A stretch of DNA of 64,000 nucleotides from Syngnathus acus (GCF_901709675.1 NC_051105.1:6935104-6999103); one strand, 5' to 3'. Positions 31,840 through 43,606 are shown, counted from the first letter of the stretch. Translations and numbers: made by a program. Notes: generated by a model from the letters alone, not told the origin.

Positions 31840-34800
31840 ATGGTTAACCAATATAGTTTGGTTAGTCTTCTTTCCCTTGTCGTCGCTTTGGGTAAGTTCT
31901 GTCATTTCTTAATGTTTACCTTTTTTTTACATTATTACTGTAAAACTGCAAATGTTCTCTAAAATCACATATAGATTTTGATCGCTTTGTTGATACTTGG
32001 ACAACTGAAAAAGTTCTTGTCTCATTTGCGCTGAAAAGAACATGATTGCATACCAGCAGACAGTGAGGTGATTTTGAAATTGGTTATCTTTGCGTGTTAA
32101 CCAAGCGACCGGAAGTTAGCACACCTCTGTACCCCAAATGCGTAGAGACTCTATTCTCAACAATGATTTAAGATGGTAGGAAATGTAAGTATCGACATTC
32201 AACACTTCATTTCAACAAATTTCAACCTAATCCACACCATTCCTCGGAAATCACTATGTACATTCAATGGTGAGCTGTTTTTTAGATCATGCTCATGAGC
32301 TACTCATGAGATCCTTGGGGACTGATGTCCTGTTGCCCAAAAATGTGCATTGAAACATTTCTAAAAAGGTAATCTGAAAATCCAGTTTTCGTGTTTTGGC
32401 CCCTGTAGCTTGAGGACCCCTGGTCTACTAGTTCACACAAGGCCTTTCTGAAGTATTACATGTTTGAATGCTTGGCTACTAAGATGACAATAATGGAAAT
32501 ATCCTTTAGAAAAAAACAAGAAATGTCCTTTAGTACCAAAGGCTCGGAAAACATGCCCGACCCTTTTGCACATATAAAAGAATTCCATTCCTATTGAAAG
32601 TGATTGTGTCTGGAAATTTACCAGTGACATCAATTGTTAAATGAAGGGTAGGTTTTGTTTTTAAACTTTGCTCGCTAGTTTCACGTCAGGTTAATCAGGT
32701 TAAGTTAATCGCACGGAATGAATCACAGATATCTATGGATGTATTTATTTAGCAGTTTTGTTTTGAGTAAGTTCTAATAATGCGTAATATTTGCTATTCG
32801 TCCCACGCTGGTGTCATATCTATGAAAAAGAAATACTATAACTGGATGACATGAATTTCCCTGCCTGCGCCTTGATCAAATACATTAGACCAACTGCGCT
32901 GCAAAATAAACCTTTTATTTTGTCTAAAATTGAATCTACTGTATAAAATCACATTTTCAGATGCACTTGGTGGTGAGGCAAAAACGCCCAATGAGGTCAT
33001 TGGTGTCTAATGACAGAATCAAGTATCGTAGCTCACACACAAATTTTCCCCTCTTATTAGCAGGCCAACGCAGACCGCAACTTTGACACTCCTGGTGATT
33101 AACAATCATGATAGAGAGATAGGAACACTCCCCAAACATAGAAAATGTGCATCTCGTCTCACAGAAGTACTTTTTTTTTTTTATCCCACTTGCATGCACC
33201 AGATTTTTTGAGTCTACATTTGTCCTCTTTGCCATCAGTAGTAACTTTCATTTATCTGTCTCTGTCCATCTCTCCAGTTGCCCCTTCCCCAGATTCTGCA
33301 CAGCATCTGGAATATGTGCTCAAGGGCCAAGAGATAAACTTTCTGCCGTCTATCCCCGGAAAACCCGATCTAGTCGGGTGGATACATGATGGTATAGATG
33401 TGGTGTGGTTCGATCTGCTCGAGGAATATGTTTTTCCACCCTATGAGGACAGGATCACTCTGAACCAAGAATCTGCAAGACTCATCATCAAAGATGCCAC
33501 ATATGAAGACAGCGGAAACTATGACTTAAAGTTGATGATAAATGGCCAGCATCATCGTTTAAAGTATAGAATTGAAGTTATAGGTAAGTCTATTTTTCCA
33601 TCTCTGTGCACAAAATATGCAGCAATTTCTTTCTTTCAATTTTTATTATTGCATGATGATGACCCCAAACATATAGGGGAAGCACAAATTTCATTCAGTA
33701 TTTTATTTGATTTTGGGCAAGAGGTGACTGACCTTAGGCCGCTTGTCAGTTGATCAGAGGGAACTATCGACAAACACTCATACTCACAATCACACCTATG
33801 GACGATTTAGAGTCTTCAATGAACAGCTGACTGTGCTTTCCTTTTACGGTCACATTAAATGTTGCTTCTTTGCTTGTTTGTTTACAGACAAAGTAGACCA
33901 ACCACACATATCGTGTGTGTTGACCAGCCCAAACAGAGTGTTGCTCGTTTGCTCAACAGACTCCAAACATCCTGATTTATTGGAGTTTAAGTGGAGCGCA
34001 AATGGAAAGGAGCATCCAGGACCAAACTTGCAAATAAATGTGAGGGGCAAACATGATGATCGAGTTTATCGTTGTGAGGTGAGCAACCCTCTGACCAAGG
34101 AAACGGCCACTTTCACTGCCGGCGACTGCTTCCTGGGTAATCATCATCAATATTCGTGCAACCGGAAGATTCCAACAATGTTTATTTGAATGACATTTTG
34201 AACGAATGTATGCTGAGATGTTGGAATATTTAGAATTGTTGTACTTCTGTGCAGATAAGCCATCAGATGGTCCAAATGACATCCGCAAAAGTAAAACAAC
34301 AGCTTTACTCATTGGCGTCGTCATCATATTGATCATCATCACTGTGATCGTCATTACGGTCGTAGGTTTGCGAAGAAAAGGTAAAGGTGCTTACATGCAA
34401 ACAGAAAGAAAAAAAACAACACAAAAAAATAATATTCTGGTTTTAAAACATGTTTTCTATTTCACCAAAAAGTGGAAAACCTGTCTTTGGTTTCTTGCAG
34501 CACGTTTTGAGAAATTAAAGAGCTGTGTTTTGAGAAGACAAAGTTCTACGTCTGAAAGTATGTTCGAGTCGAAGTTCATTTCCAGTCGACTTGATTATTG
34601 TGATTACGCTGACAGATCGGCTTCATCTTTCCTCATAGGACTGCTGCGACCAGACATAAACTTACGACAGAAAGTGAAAGACATCCTAAAACGTCGACTG
34701 GACAACATCAAGCGTCCAAACGCTGTATGGCATCTGGATTTATGTGATGCACTGAAGCCGTTCGGCATCACAAATCACGGCTGCATCGATGCAGTTAGCC

Positions 34801-35629
34801 AACGCATATTTTGGTTAAAGGCAGACAACGCCTCCAACGCTCCTGAAGTCATTGCCAACCACTTCTTAGACACTGTGGAAGATAATGGAGGATGTCCACA
34901 ATGGCTGCTGGCTGACCCACACCCGGAGAACATGTGCATCAGAAAAGTGCAAGGTTTCTTGCATGGAAAACAGAAAGACTATAATAGAGGGGAACAGAAC
35001 TACATTGATGAATGTAACACGACCAAGGAGCAGAAGGAGTCATGGTTTCTGATCTTATGTGAGAAGAGCTTTGAGAATTGGACAAAGGTTTTCCAAAATC
35101 TCAAAGAAAATGGACTTTTCACAGGGAGTGACATGGACAAGGAGCTCATAAAGTTCTGCTTCCTCAAACCCATCCAGGTAAATGGATGGCTTTACATATC
35201 CTGATAGACAATATTGATATTCAATGTGATTTTTTTTTTAATAGAGTTTTTCTCTTCATTTAGGATAAGCTGAATGGGCTTTTAAGAGACTGGAACTCGC
35301 AGCCGGCGCCAGAAGCTACAAAACACAAACTCCGGTATGTCTCGAAAAAGATTGTCAACAAGTGCAAGCAGAGGTTTATTCCTGAAGTACAGAAACCCGA
35401 AAATGAACCAGTTTATGAGCGCTGCAGGCTTATTATGGCCGAAAATGGATGGAATGAATCAGAGAATGAAGAGGCAGCAGCAGAACTGTTTGGCAAATTA
35501 AGAAATGAGTTGCTGAATAAAATACCACAGCAGATGCCGCAAATCACAACAGAACAGGGAAATCAGGAAAAAGAAAAAAAAAGTAAAACAAAACAGACGA
35601 CTAGTCCAGTTACGGTAATAAAAGTGTAG
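31840..35629 (+). CDS. L3: CD2/SLAM-like Ig receptor with cytoplasmic integrase-like domain
   Basis: Exons: 31840-31891 (leader MVNQYSLVSLLSLVVALG), 33278-33583 (V), 33888-34136 (C2), 34255-34380 (membrane), 34501-34557, 34639-35177 and 35264-35629, 564 residues. It is very close to L2, with the same V and C2 architecture and the same integrase-like tail with WHLD, ADPHPEN and KEQKESWF in register. Differences I can see in the tail include ILNRR to ILKRR, QHIF to QRIF, VKRF to VQGF and LSEK to LCEK. The last matches L1. As in L2, the introns at 34381-34500 and 34558-34638 are 120 and 81 bases, both without stops in frame. The nearer polyadenylation signal of L2 is changed (AATGAA here); AATAAA occurs at 36270-36275. 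Confidence 0.8.
32718..32766 (+). CDS. Alternative leader exon of L3
   Basis: ATG intact; reads MNHRYLWMYLFSSFVL with a phase-1 GTAAGT donor, compatible with the V exon at 33278. Counterpart of 4397-4445. Confidence 0.5.
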
Positions 35630-37431
35630 CTATTTTAATTCACTTGTTTTGCCTATTGTGCATGAGGTTCTACATGAAGCTAGTCTTCTATGATATATAG
35701 TAACAGGTGGGAGGTATCATGCTAACTAATGAATAAGTTTTGAACAAATTATATATGAAATTTGATACATTCCCTGCACCATCCTGATGATCTCTGAAGG
35801 CATGAAAATTACTGGATAAAGATTCATTTGACATTATTTGGAGGGACAAGAAAATAGGTCACCATGAAGGCAAAGCAGTCTTGGGCAATTATTAAAGTAT
35901 GAGAGCAGCAAAAGACTTCTTTGGAAATTGCTGCTCGAGTTCCTTCTGGTGAGGTGCAGGATGCTGCAGTATTTTCTTATTTTCTTTCTGTTAAATAAAT
36001 ATGAAGCATTTTGTATTTGCATGTACATTTATTTCATCGTCACTAAATGTTAGTTTTAGGACTGACATGTTCTGCAGCTGATGATGTTAAAAATAACCAC
36101 AGGAAAAAATAGTCTAATTTCTACTTGGTGGTGTTACCGTACAAAGGCGCGAGTTGGATTTGTGTGTACAATGTATGTATTTTATGAGGTAACACTGTTG
36201 CCGTCTGGTCCAAAAGCAGCTTGAAACGTAAATAATTATACTGGTAATGGCCGGGATTATGAAAAAAAAAATAAAAGAACACCTCGAGAATGTTGTGTGA
36301 CTCCTTTTCCTGGTCTTTGCCGATCTGTCTTCATTGGAAGGAGCCCAAGCCTGCTCTGCTGGCTGAAATGCACCTGTTTTGTTGTTTGCAAGCTTGACTC
36401 TCATAAGGCAAAAAGAAAAGCAGTTGTAAACTTCCTATTGTAAACATTAAGACACAAAACGATGTCAAGCGGAATAAACATGCTATTGACACATATTTAA
36501 ATCATCTACTGTCTTTTGAAAATGATCTCCTTCCGCTCATGTTTTGAAAATCTAAGCTCAGGCACCAGCGAGAAATTCTTTCACTTTCAAACCACACCCT
36601 CGCTCGTTTGCTGTCACACTGTCAGTGGAGCAACACGTCATTTGTATCACATACTTTAAGAGGGACAAGAGCTGATCGGTGATTCGCTTTTGAATATTCT
36701 AAGATGGTCTACCAACATGCTACGATCGATTATCATCAAAATGTGTTCAAATATGTTTCATGGGCCATATTACATTGTATTTGGGGTATTTCTCTGGGCT
36801 AATCAAAAAACCATCTCAGTTGTTGATAAGTTGATCCAGTTTGGCCACTTGCACACAATGGCTGGCTAATCATTACGTCAGGGGTGTGGATTGTGCACCG
36901 TTAAAATAATAAAGACATAAAGACTTGCACTTTACCCTGATAAACAAGAAGCAAAGGTTTAGTTTCACATCTACTACTGGATGGTGCCAGTCGTCCTGTT
37001 GCTTTATTCATTGGGTCATGTTGCTCTCGGTAAGTTCGGTCTATAGTTATTTTTCTTATTTGTTTAATTACAACTCCTGTGGAAGTCAATGTTCTTTATA
37101 GAATGTCCAGTGTGTTATGGTTTTACTGTAAGCGGGTGATTCTAAAATGGTGTCCTCCTTCATGAATAACTTCCTGTTGTGTTGTTGAAAGTCAATGTCG
37201 AGAATTAGGTCCCACGGGGCAAAGAACCATCATGTTGTAGAAACAATTTTGTGATCTTGGTCAGGAATGAGCATCTCAATTAAGAGTTGCCATAGAAAAT
37301 GCAATAATGAGACCCAAGATGGGCCTCACATCTTTTTTTGTGTGTTCATCAATGGAAACAAGTTCAACACTTGGGTGTTGAGGACATGAACACCTTGTGT
37401 ACTCATTCCAGGTATAAGTTTATTGGGCGCA
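35630..37431 (+). other. L3 3' flank and S3b 5' flank
   Basis: No coding region seen. It corresponds to 22163-24007 and shows the empty site of the 8136 LINE near 36640. Confidence 0.5.
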
Positions 37432-39615
37432 ATGAATCACAGATATCTATGGATGTTCTTATTCAGCAGTTTCGTTTCAGGTAAGTTCTCTTATTTCTCA
37501 ATGTTTTCTACTTGAATGAAAGCTTTTGCGGTGTTAATATTCTTAACATTGTCTAAAATGGACAGTTTAAGCGGGTGTTTCTAAAATTGAGCCTAAAATA
37601 GTGACGGGATGCTTTATCAAAATTATGATGACTGAATAAGACTGAATGAAAAGAATTTGCCTGCCTGCGCCGACGATCAAATACAAAAACATTACATTAG
37701 ACCACCTCCGCTGCAAAATAGACCCTGCAGTTTCACCAATTTCTTTGCTTTTATTTAATTGATTTCATAGGAATGATGAATGGCAAAATGTATTTTTAGC
37801 CACTGTCATGCTCGTCCCCTTCTGGGGCCACAGCACGCTCCCCTCTCATAGCTCGTATAGCACCTTGTATTTATTCATTTTATATTTTAAAAGTTGAATT
37901 TCTTAAGTGTACCAAACATTTAGGAAAATAACTGTTTGGGGGCTGCAAGGAGCTCGTAACATCGGAGTACAACCGTAAATCCCCCCCAAATCTATAATAA
38001 AAATAATAATAGTAATAATAATATCAGAGTCAACTCTACTTTCACTTATATTGGGGACGTTTTGAAACGTAATCCCCACAATAGTCAAAGGAACACTGTA
38101 TACATAAAGAAAGAAACAAAACTACAGTTATTATCTTAATACAAACGCATTTTTCCACCAAGAAATGAAACTATGTCTCTGGTTTCGTGCTGAATCTTTT
38201 GAAAATACAGAAAAAAGGATTCCAAGAAGTCCATGTAACACGCCTGACGGTATGATCTGTCAACACTTGTAGAGTTAAAAGCAATGACTGCATCCATTCA
38301 AGTAGCAATAAAGTTCATTTCCAGTCGAGTTGATGATTGTAACACTTTTCTGATGGAAATCCCTCGAAAGAGCATCAAAAAGCTGCAGCTCAGGTTCACT
38401 GCTTAGATTCAATTACCAAATGATCAATACACCCTTTGCAAAATAAGATATAAATACTAGTTGTTGTTATTTTACTATCCTGCAACTGGCTGGTCGTTTC
38501 ACGGGAGGAATCCATTAATGCCTGTCTGTCTCTGTCTTTCCATCCAGCATCCCTGGATCTGAAGTATGTACTCAAGGGACAAGAGATCAACTTTAAGCCA
38601 TCCATCAACGAAAAACCTGATCAAATTTTCTGGTTATTTCATGATGCCCGAGGTGTGGTATTATTTAACGACCAGGGTGAATTAAAGTTTCCCTCATACG
38701 AGGACAGGATCATTCTGAATCATAGTACTGCAGAACTCACCATCAACAACGCCAAATATGAAGACAGCGGAAGTTATATCTTAAGGTGGAACATAAACAA
38801 CGAGGATTATCGCTTAAAGTACCCAGTTGAGGTTATAGGTAAGTAAATCTTAGCATTCATAATCGGTTGATAGTTACTGTGAATTGTTACTTTTTTCCTT
38901 ACATTTTGTGTATTCTGGCCAACACCTTTTAAGTTGGGGACTTTAAGTGGCCAGGTAGTGGACTAGCATTTCATCCCCAAACTAGTTTTAACGTCCTTTT
39001 GTCCACAGTCACGCACAACTTGAAATGTGACCTTTGGTTCATAATTTTGTCTTGGATGAACTAGCGCTGTGTCAGTTTTACTAAACTTTACATTTGTATG
39101 TGTAGCTCATAAGTTTTACATGATGTGTTTGTTTGCAGACAAAGTAACCAAACCCAACATATCCTGTGAAATGGTCAACCAAAAGCAGGCATTCCTTGAG
39201 TGCTTAACAGAGGGCAAAAGTGATCCTTTGTTAAAATTTAAGTGGCGCTCACAGGGAAACGAGCAAAATGGCCCAATTTTGAAAATAACTCTCAGCGATA
39301 AACAAGATGTTTATCACTGTGATGTGAGCAACCCCCTGACCAATGAAACTGCGTCATTCCTCGCCAAGGACTGCTTCCTTAGTAAGTATGATCAACATGA
39401 ATGCAACTAGAATGATCAAGCAGTGTTTGGATTGAATTGGAATGATATTTTGACATTACCGTGAACTGCTATGGATTTTTGTTTTCTGTGCAGACAACAT
39501 ACCGAAAGTTGAAATTCCCAACTCTACTGATATGACATCACTAATAGTAACTGGCATTATGGGCATTGTGTTGGGCTTCTTTCTAGGATACATTGTTCGC
39601 AGAAAATTTCAATGA
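37432..39615 (+). CDS. S3b: chimeric short CD2/SLAM-like Ig receptor, nearly tailless
   Basis: Exons: 37432-37480 (leader MNHRYLWMFLFSSFVSG), 38548-38838 (V-like, SLDLKYVLKGQEINF), 39139-39381 (C2-like, four Cys) and 39494-39615 (membrane, TGA at 39613-39615), 234 residues. Here the Sa-type V, C2 and membrane exons that lie between leader and Sb-type V in units 1 and 2 are deleted, so one leader clearly serves an Sb-type V. The membrane span differs from S1b (TSLIVTGIMGIVLGFFLGYIV) and ends RRKFQ then stop. The sequence after 39615 switches to Sa-type first-intron sequence, so the membrane exon donor and the tail exons were removed by recombination. It likely acts as a surface ligand or adhesion molecule without signalling. 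Confidence 0.72.
38193..38249 (+). pseudogene. Dead tail exon of a deleted Sa gene in unit 3
   Basis: Counterpart of 12822-12878, but its acceptor CAG has become CTG (TTTCGTGCTG). It marks where the Sa gene of unit 3 was deleted. The right end of the MITE (GGAACACTG) lies just before it at 38090-38098. Confidence 0.7.
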
Positions 39616-40165
39616 ACCCTTTTGCGGTAATCCTAACATTGTCTAAAATGGACAGTTTAAGTGGGTGTTTCTAAACTTGAGCCTAAAATAGTGACGGAAT
39701 GCTTTATCAAAATTATGATGACTGAATAAGACTGGATGACAAGAATTTGCCTGCTTGCGCCTACGATCAAACACAAAAACATTACATTAGACCACCTCCG
39801 CTGCAAAATAGACCTACCCTTATCCCGTCTATAATGTAATCCACTATATGAAACCAAATTTCCAGATGCACTTGGCGGTGAGGTAAAAATGCCCAGTGAG
39901 GTCATGCGTGCTTAACGACAGAAATAAGTATCGTAGCTCACACACGAATCGCTCACATTAGCATGCCCTTGCAGACCGCAACTTTGAGACTAATTAAGGA
40001 TCATGATAGAGAGATAGGAGAACGCCACAAACATAGAAAATGTACATCTCTCCTCACCTCACAGAAGACCTTTTTTATTCATCACAATTGCATGTATCAG
40101 TTTTATTTTTAGTCAACATTGCTCCTCTTAACTTTCGTTCTGTCTGTCTCTGTCCATCTCTCCAG

Positions 40166-41117
40166 TTGCCCGTTCCCCAGATTCTGCACGGCATCTGGAA
40201 TATGTGCTCAAGGGCCAAGAGATAACCCTTCTGCCGTCTATCCCCGGAAAACCCGATCTAGTCAGGTGGATACATGATGGTATAGATCTAGTGTGGTTCG
40301 ATCCGCAGACAGGCAAAGAAGAAGTTTCTCCTTCCTACAAGGACAGGATCACTCTGGAGCAAGAATCTGCAAGGCTCACCATCAAAGATGCCACATATGA
40401 AGACAGCGGAAACTATGACTTAAAGTGGATGATAAATGACCAGCATCATCCTTTAAAATACAGAATTGAGGTTATAGGTAAGTCTATTTTTCCATCTCTG
40501 TGCACTAAATATGCAACCATTTCTTTCTTTCAATTTCTTTCATTATTGTGTGATGATGACCCCAATATAAGGGAAGCTCGAATTGCATGGGCTTGAGCCT
40601 ACTTAAGCTGACTTGTCAGTTGATCAGAGGGAACTATCGCCAAACATTCATACTCACAATCACACCTATGGATGATTTTAGAGTCTTCAATGAACAGCTG
40701 ACAGTGCTTTCCTTTTACGGTCACATTAAATGTTGCTCCTTTGCTTGTTTATTTAAAGACAAAGTAGACCAACCACACATATCGTGTGTATTGACCAGCC
40801 CAAACAGAGTGTTACTCATTTGCTCAACAGACTCCAAACATACTCATTTATTGGAGTTTAAGTGGCGCTCAGATGCAAAGGAGCATCCAGGCCCAAACTT
40901 GCAAATAAATGTGAGAGGGAAACATGATGATCGAGTTTATCGTTGTGATGTGAGCAACCCTCTGACCAAGGAAATGGCCAATATCACTGCTGGCGACTGC
41001 TTCCTGGGTAATCATCATCAATATTCATGCAACTGGAAGATTACAACGATTTTTGACAAGCCATCAGGTGGTCCAAATGACACCCATGAAGGCAAAATAA
41101 GAGTTTTACTAATTTAA
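40166..41117 (+). CDS. S4a: Sa-type Ig gene without membrane segment
   Basis: Exons 40166-40477 (V, APSPDSARHLEYVL after a changed first residue) and 40759-41117 (C2, exonised linker at 41008-41055, then DKPSGGPNDTHEGK and stop at 41115-41117). A deletion at the string AAATT removed the whole hydrophobic span present in S1a, so the product would be a soluble two-domain Ig protein. The C2 acceptor is AAAG rather than ACAG, weaker but still AG. No leader lies between the 39616 breakpoint and the V exon; only the S3b leader at 37432 could serve it. It is either a secreted isoform from the S3b promoter or a pseudogene in progress. Confidence 0.5.
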
Positions 41118-41813
41118 AATTTAAAGACGCATATAAAGTGTTACCCCGCTATAATTGCGCTTCACCTTTCGTGGCTCTGCTGTTTCACCAATTTGCATTC
41201 ATATTTGGTTGATAGTTACTGTGAATTGTTACTTTTCTTTCTTTACATTTTGAGTATTCTGGCCAACACTTTTTAAGTTGGAGACTTTTGATGCCTTGCT
41301 CAAGGGTACATCAATTGTGGCCAGGGAGCAGACTAACATTTCATCCCCACACTAGTTTGAACATCCCTTTGTCCACAGTCATGCACGACTTAAAATTTGA
41401 CCTTTGGGTCACAATTTTGTCTTGGATGAACTAGCGCTGTGTCAGTTTTACTAAACTTTACATTTGTATGTGTACCTCATAAGTTTTACATGATGTGTTT
41501 GTCACCAAACCCAACATATCTTGTAAAATGGTCGACCAAAACCAGGCAGTCCTTGAGTGCTTAACAGAGGGCAAAGGTGGTCCTTTGTTAAAATTTAAGT
41601 GGCGCTCACAGGGAACCGAGCAAACGGGTCCAATTTTGAAAATAAATCTCAGCGATGAACAAGATGTTTATCACTGTGATGTGAGCAACCCCCTGACCAA
41701 TGAAACGGCGTCATTCCTCGCTAAGGACTGCTTCCGTAGTAAGTATGATCAACATGAATGCAAATGGAATGGTCAAGCAGTGTTTGGATTGATCTTGAAT
41801 GATATTTTGACAT

Positions 41814-41936
41814 AGTTGTACTAGGTTCATCTTGTTTTTTCTTTTTCAATTACTTCACTGGTTCTTCTATATCAAACAATTTTCTTAGGTTCATTTACCT
41901 GACATGTTTCGGCGGGTTCTTCCGCCTTCATCAGAG
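41814..41936 (-). mobile_element. Truncated Penelope-like insertion with 14-bp target duplication
   Basis: TGATATTTTGACAT occurs at 41800-41813 and again at 41937-41950, and paralogues (14360, 27979) have one copy, so 41814-41936 is inserted DNA. Its right part, read on the - strand, carries the hammerhead-like motif found at the ends of Penelope-like elements. Confidence 0.7.
41890..41934 (-). ncRNA. Hammerhead ribozyme-like core (truncated)
   Basis: On the - strand from 41934: CTGATGA, an extra A, stem II GGCGG/CCGCC with loop AAGAAC, GAAA, then CATGTC followed by AGGTAAATGAACC. These are the conserved hammerhead core boxes with a GTC cleavage triplet. Stem III (ACATGT) is palindromic and very short, as in dimeric forms reported for Penelope-like elements. 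The 5' strand of stem I is lost at the insertion junction, so this copy is probably inactive. The unpaired A beside the core is a departure from the consensus. Confidence 0.5.
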
Positions 41937-42520
41937 TGATATTTTGACATTACCGTAAACTGCAATGGAAATGTACTTTTTGTTTTCGGCGCAGACAACA
42001 TACCGAAAGCTGAAATTCCCAACTCTACTGATTGGATAAACCTAATCTTTGGAGCCGTTGGGTGCCTTGTAATCATTCTACCATACATTGTTTACAGTAA
42101 TTTCCGATGTTCAGGTAAAGAAAACATGACACATAAAGGCACAAGCCACAGCAATGTTGACTAGTATTTCAAATGATCATAGTACAATTTACTGCCTTTT
42201 ACCTTTCATAAAAATATACTCAAAATTTCTCTCATTTTTGCAGAACGTTTGAAAAATATACCAGCAAAATGTTTTGAAAGACAAGAAACAGAGGTATGTT
42301 TCACCTGTCTTGATTGTAAAGCTGCATTCTAACATGTGGGACTCCAGACTCCTAATTCCATCAAAGTGTTCTTTCTCTATACTTTTTTTTAATTTCTTGT
42401 GTTGCGGTTTTAGGTCGCAAGTCCCAGTGCGCCCAAAGAAATGATACCCTTAGTGACACTCAGCACCAATCAGAAGAGAAAACGAAACCTTGGCTCAGGT
42501 GCTCTAAACTGTAATTTAAT

Positions 42521-43606
42521 GAAACGCCACACAATATAACACAATATAACAATGTATACACCTTTGATGTCCCTTCGATGTCTATTGAATGGAAATAATG
42601 TATAAACCTTTGATGTCTATTGTATGCAAATGACAATGTATAAACCTTTGATGTCTATTGTACGCAAATAATGTATAGACCTTTGACGTCTATTGTATGC
42701 AAATGTCTATTGTATGCAAATGTATAAACTTTGATGTCTATTGTATGGAAATGTATATGCTAATGAGTTAGGCGCCAAGAAGGTGGACCGTCATACTCGA
42801 CTACGAGTGACCGCCGATGATGATGATGATGCAAATAATGTATAAACCTTTGATGTCTATTGTATGCAAATGACAATGTATAAACCTTTGATGTCTATTG
42901 TACGCAAATAATGTATAGACCTTTGATGTCTATTGTATGCAAATGTCTATTGTATGCAAATGTATAAACTTTGATGTCTATTGTATGGAAATGTATATGC
43001 TAATGAGTTAGGCGCCAAGATGGCGCCGTCTCGACTGGCGCCATCTTTGGCTGACGCCATTTTGGTTTGCTGGCGCCATTTTGGATGGGGACTTGTATGG
43101 GGCCTGTATTATAGCAGCCGGATGTTGGTGTATCTAATTTGACATTCAACGGATGTTGGTGTATCTAATTTGACATTCAATAGTTAGTGGGTTCTGTCCA
43201 ATAGTTTGAGTTTACGTTTTACTGTTCCGTGTTGCTTCCGTTGTGTTTTGTAAAAAATAAATATAATGGGTCATTCTAACATCACGTCAGCGGAGTCAGA
43301 TTTTCTAACAAACATTGATGAAATAGATTTGCAACCATTTTTGTGAAACAAACCAAAGAAGTGATACATCTGAGCTAGATTTGCTATCAACTAATGCGTC
43401 TAGGAGTCAAGGGGGGAGTTTTGTTGAAAAAAAGGCATTTGAAGGAGATAGGCATACAATTTGACATACAATAGCTTGTGGGGCCTCCGATAGTTGAGTA
43501 AGGAGAGTCAACATTTATTGGCTCCGAGTTGTCTGTGTAACTTTGTTGAAAAAGGCATCTGAAGGAGAAAGGCAATGGGGATCTAGCAAGGATGAGATGA
43601 TGAATG
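42521..43606. repeat. About 1.1-kb insertion in the S4b last exon
   Basis: S1b and S2b read TGTAATTTAGCCACAGATGG without interruption. Here the same 3' end resumes at about 43607 (ACAGATGGTGTC and the AATAAA near 43716). The insert holds a minisatellite (42593-43020), GGCGCCAT-type repeats to about 43090, two copies of a GGATGTTGGTGTATC string near 43120 and 43150, and related GAAAAAGGCAT-type strings near 43430 and 43550. A 26-codon frame at 43266-43346 (MGHSNITSAESDF) has no clear match. The element class is unknown. Confidence 0.6.
42593..43020. repeat. Minisatellite: two 188-bp copies rich in ATGCAAAT octamers
   Basis: Positions 42593-42780 and 42833-43020 are direct copies 240 bases apart with one difference seen (GACGTC against GATGTC). 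Each is built of TTTGATGTCTATTGTATGCA-like monomers. Exact ATGCAAAT occurs seven times: 42624, 42697, 42714, 42829, 42864, 42937 and 42954. Confidence 0.85.

Larger units (their letters stand above)
41503..42539 (+). pseudogene. S4b: decayed Sb-type Ig receptor
   Basis: It consists of a C2 exon (about 41503-41738), membrane exon (41995-42114), tail exon (42244-42293) and last exon (42414-42539), but no V exon. The C2 acceptor and first codons (TGCAGACAAAGTA in S1b) are lost by deletion, leaving TTTGTCACC. A 123-base Penelope fragment sits in the following intron. The membrane segment remains hydrophobic (LIFGAVGCLVIILPYIV) and the downstream splice sites are intact. A large insertion replaces the C terminus after NCNL, giving MKRHTI and a new stop at 42537-42539. 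It probably produces no receptor on its own. Confidence 0.7.

Noticed and set aside
42593-43020. CRISPR-like array
   Set aside because: Repeats are long, variable-spaced minisatellite monomers in a vertebrate genome without spacers.
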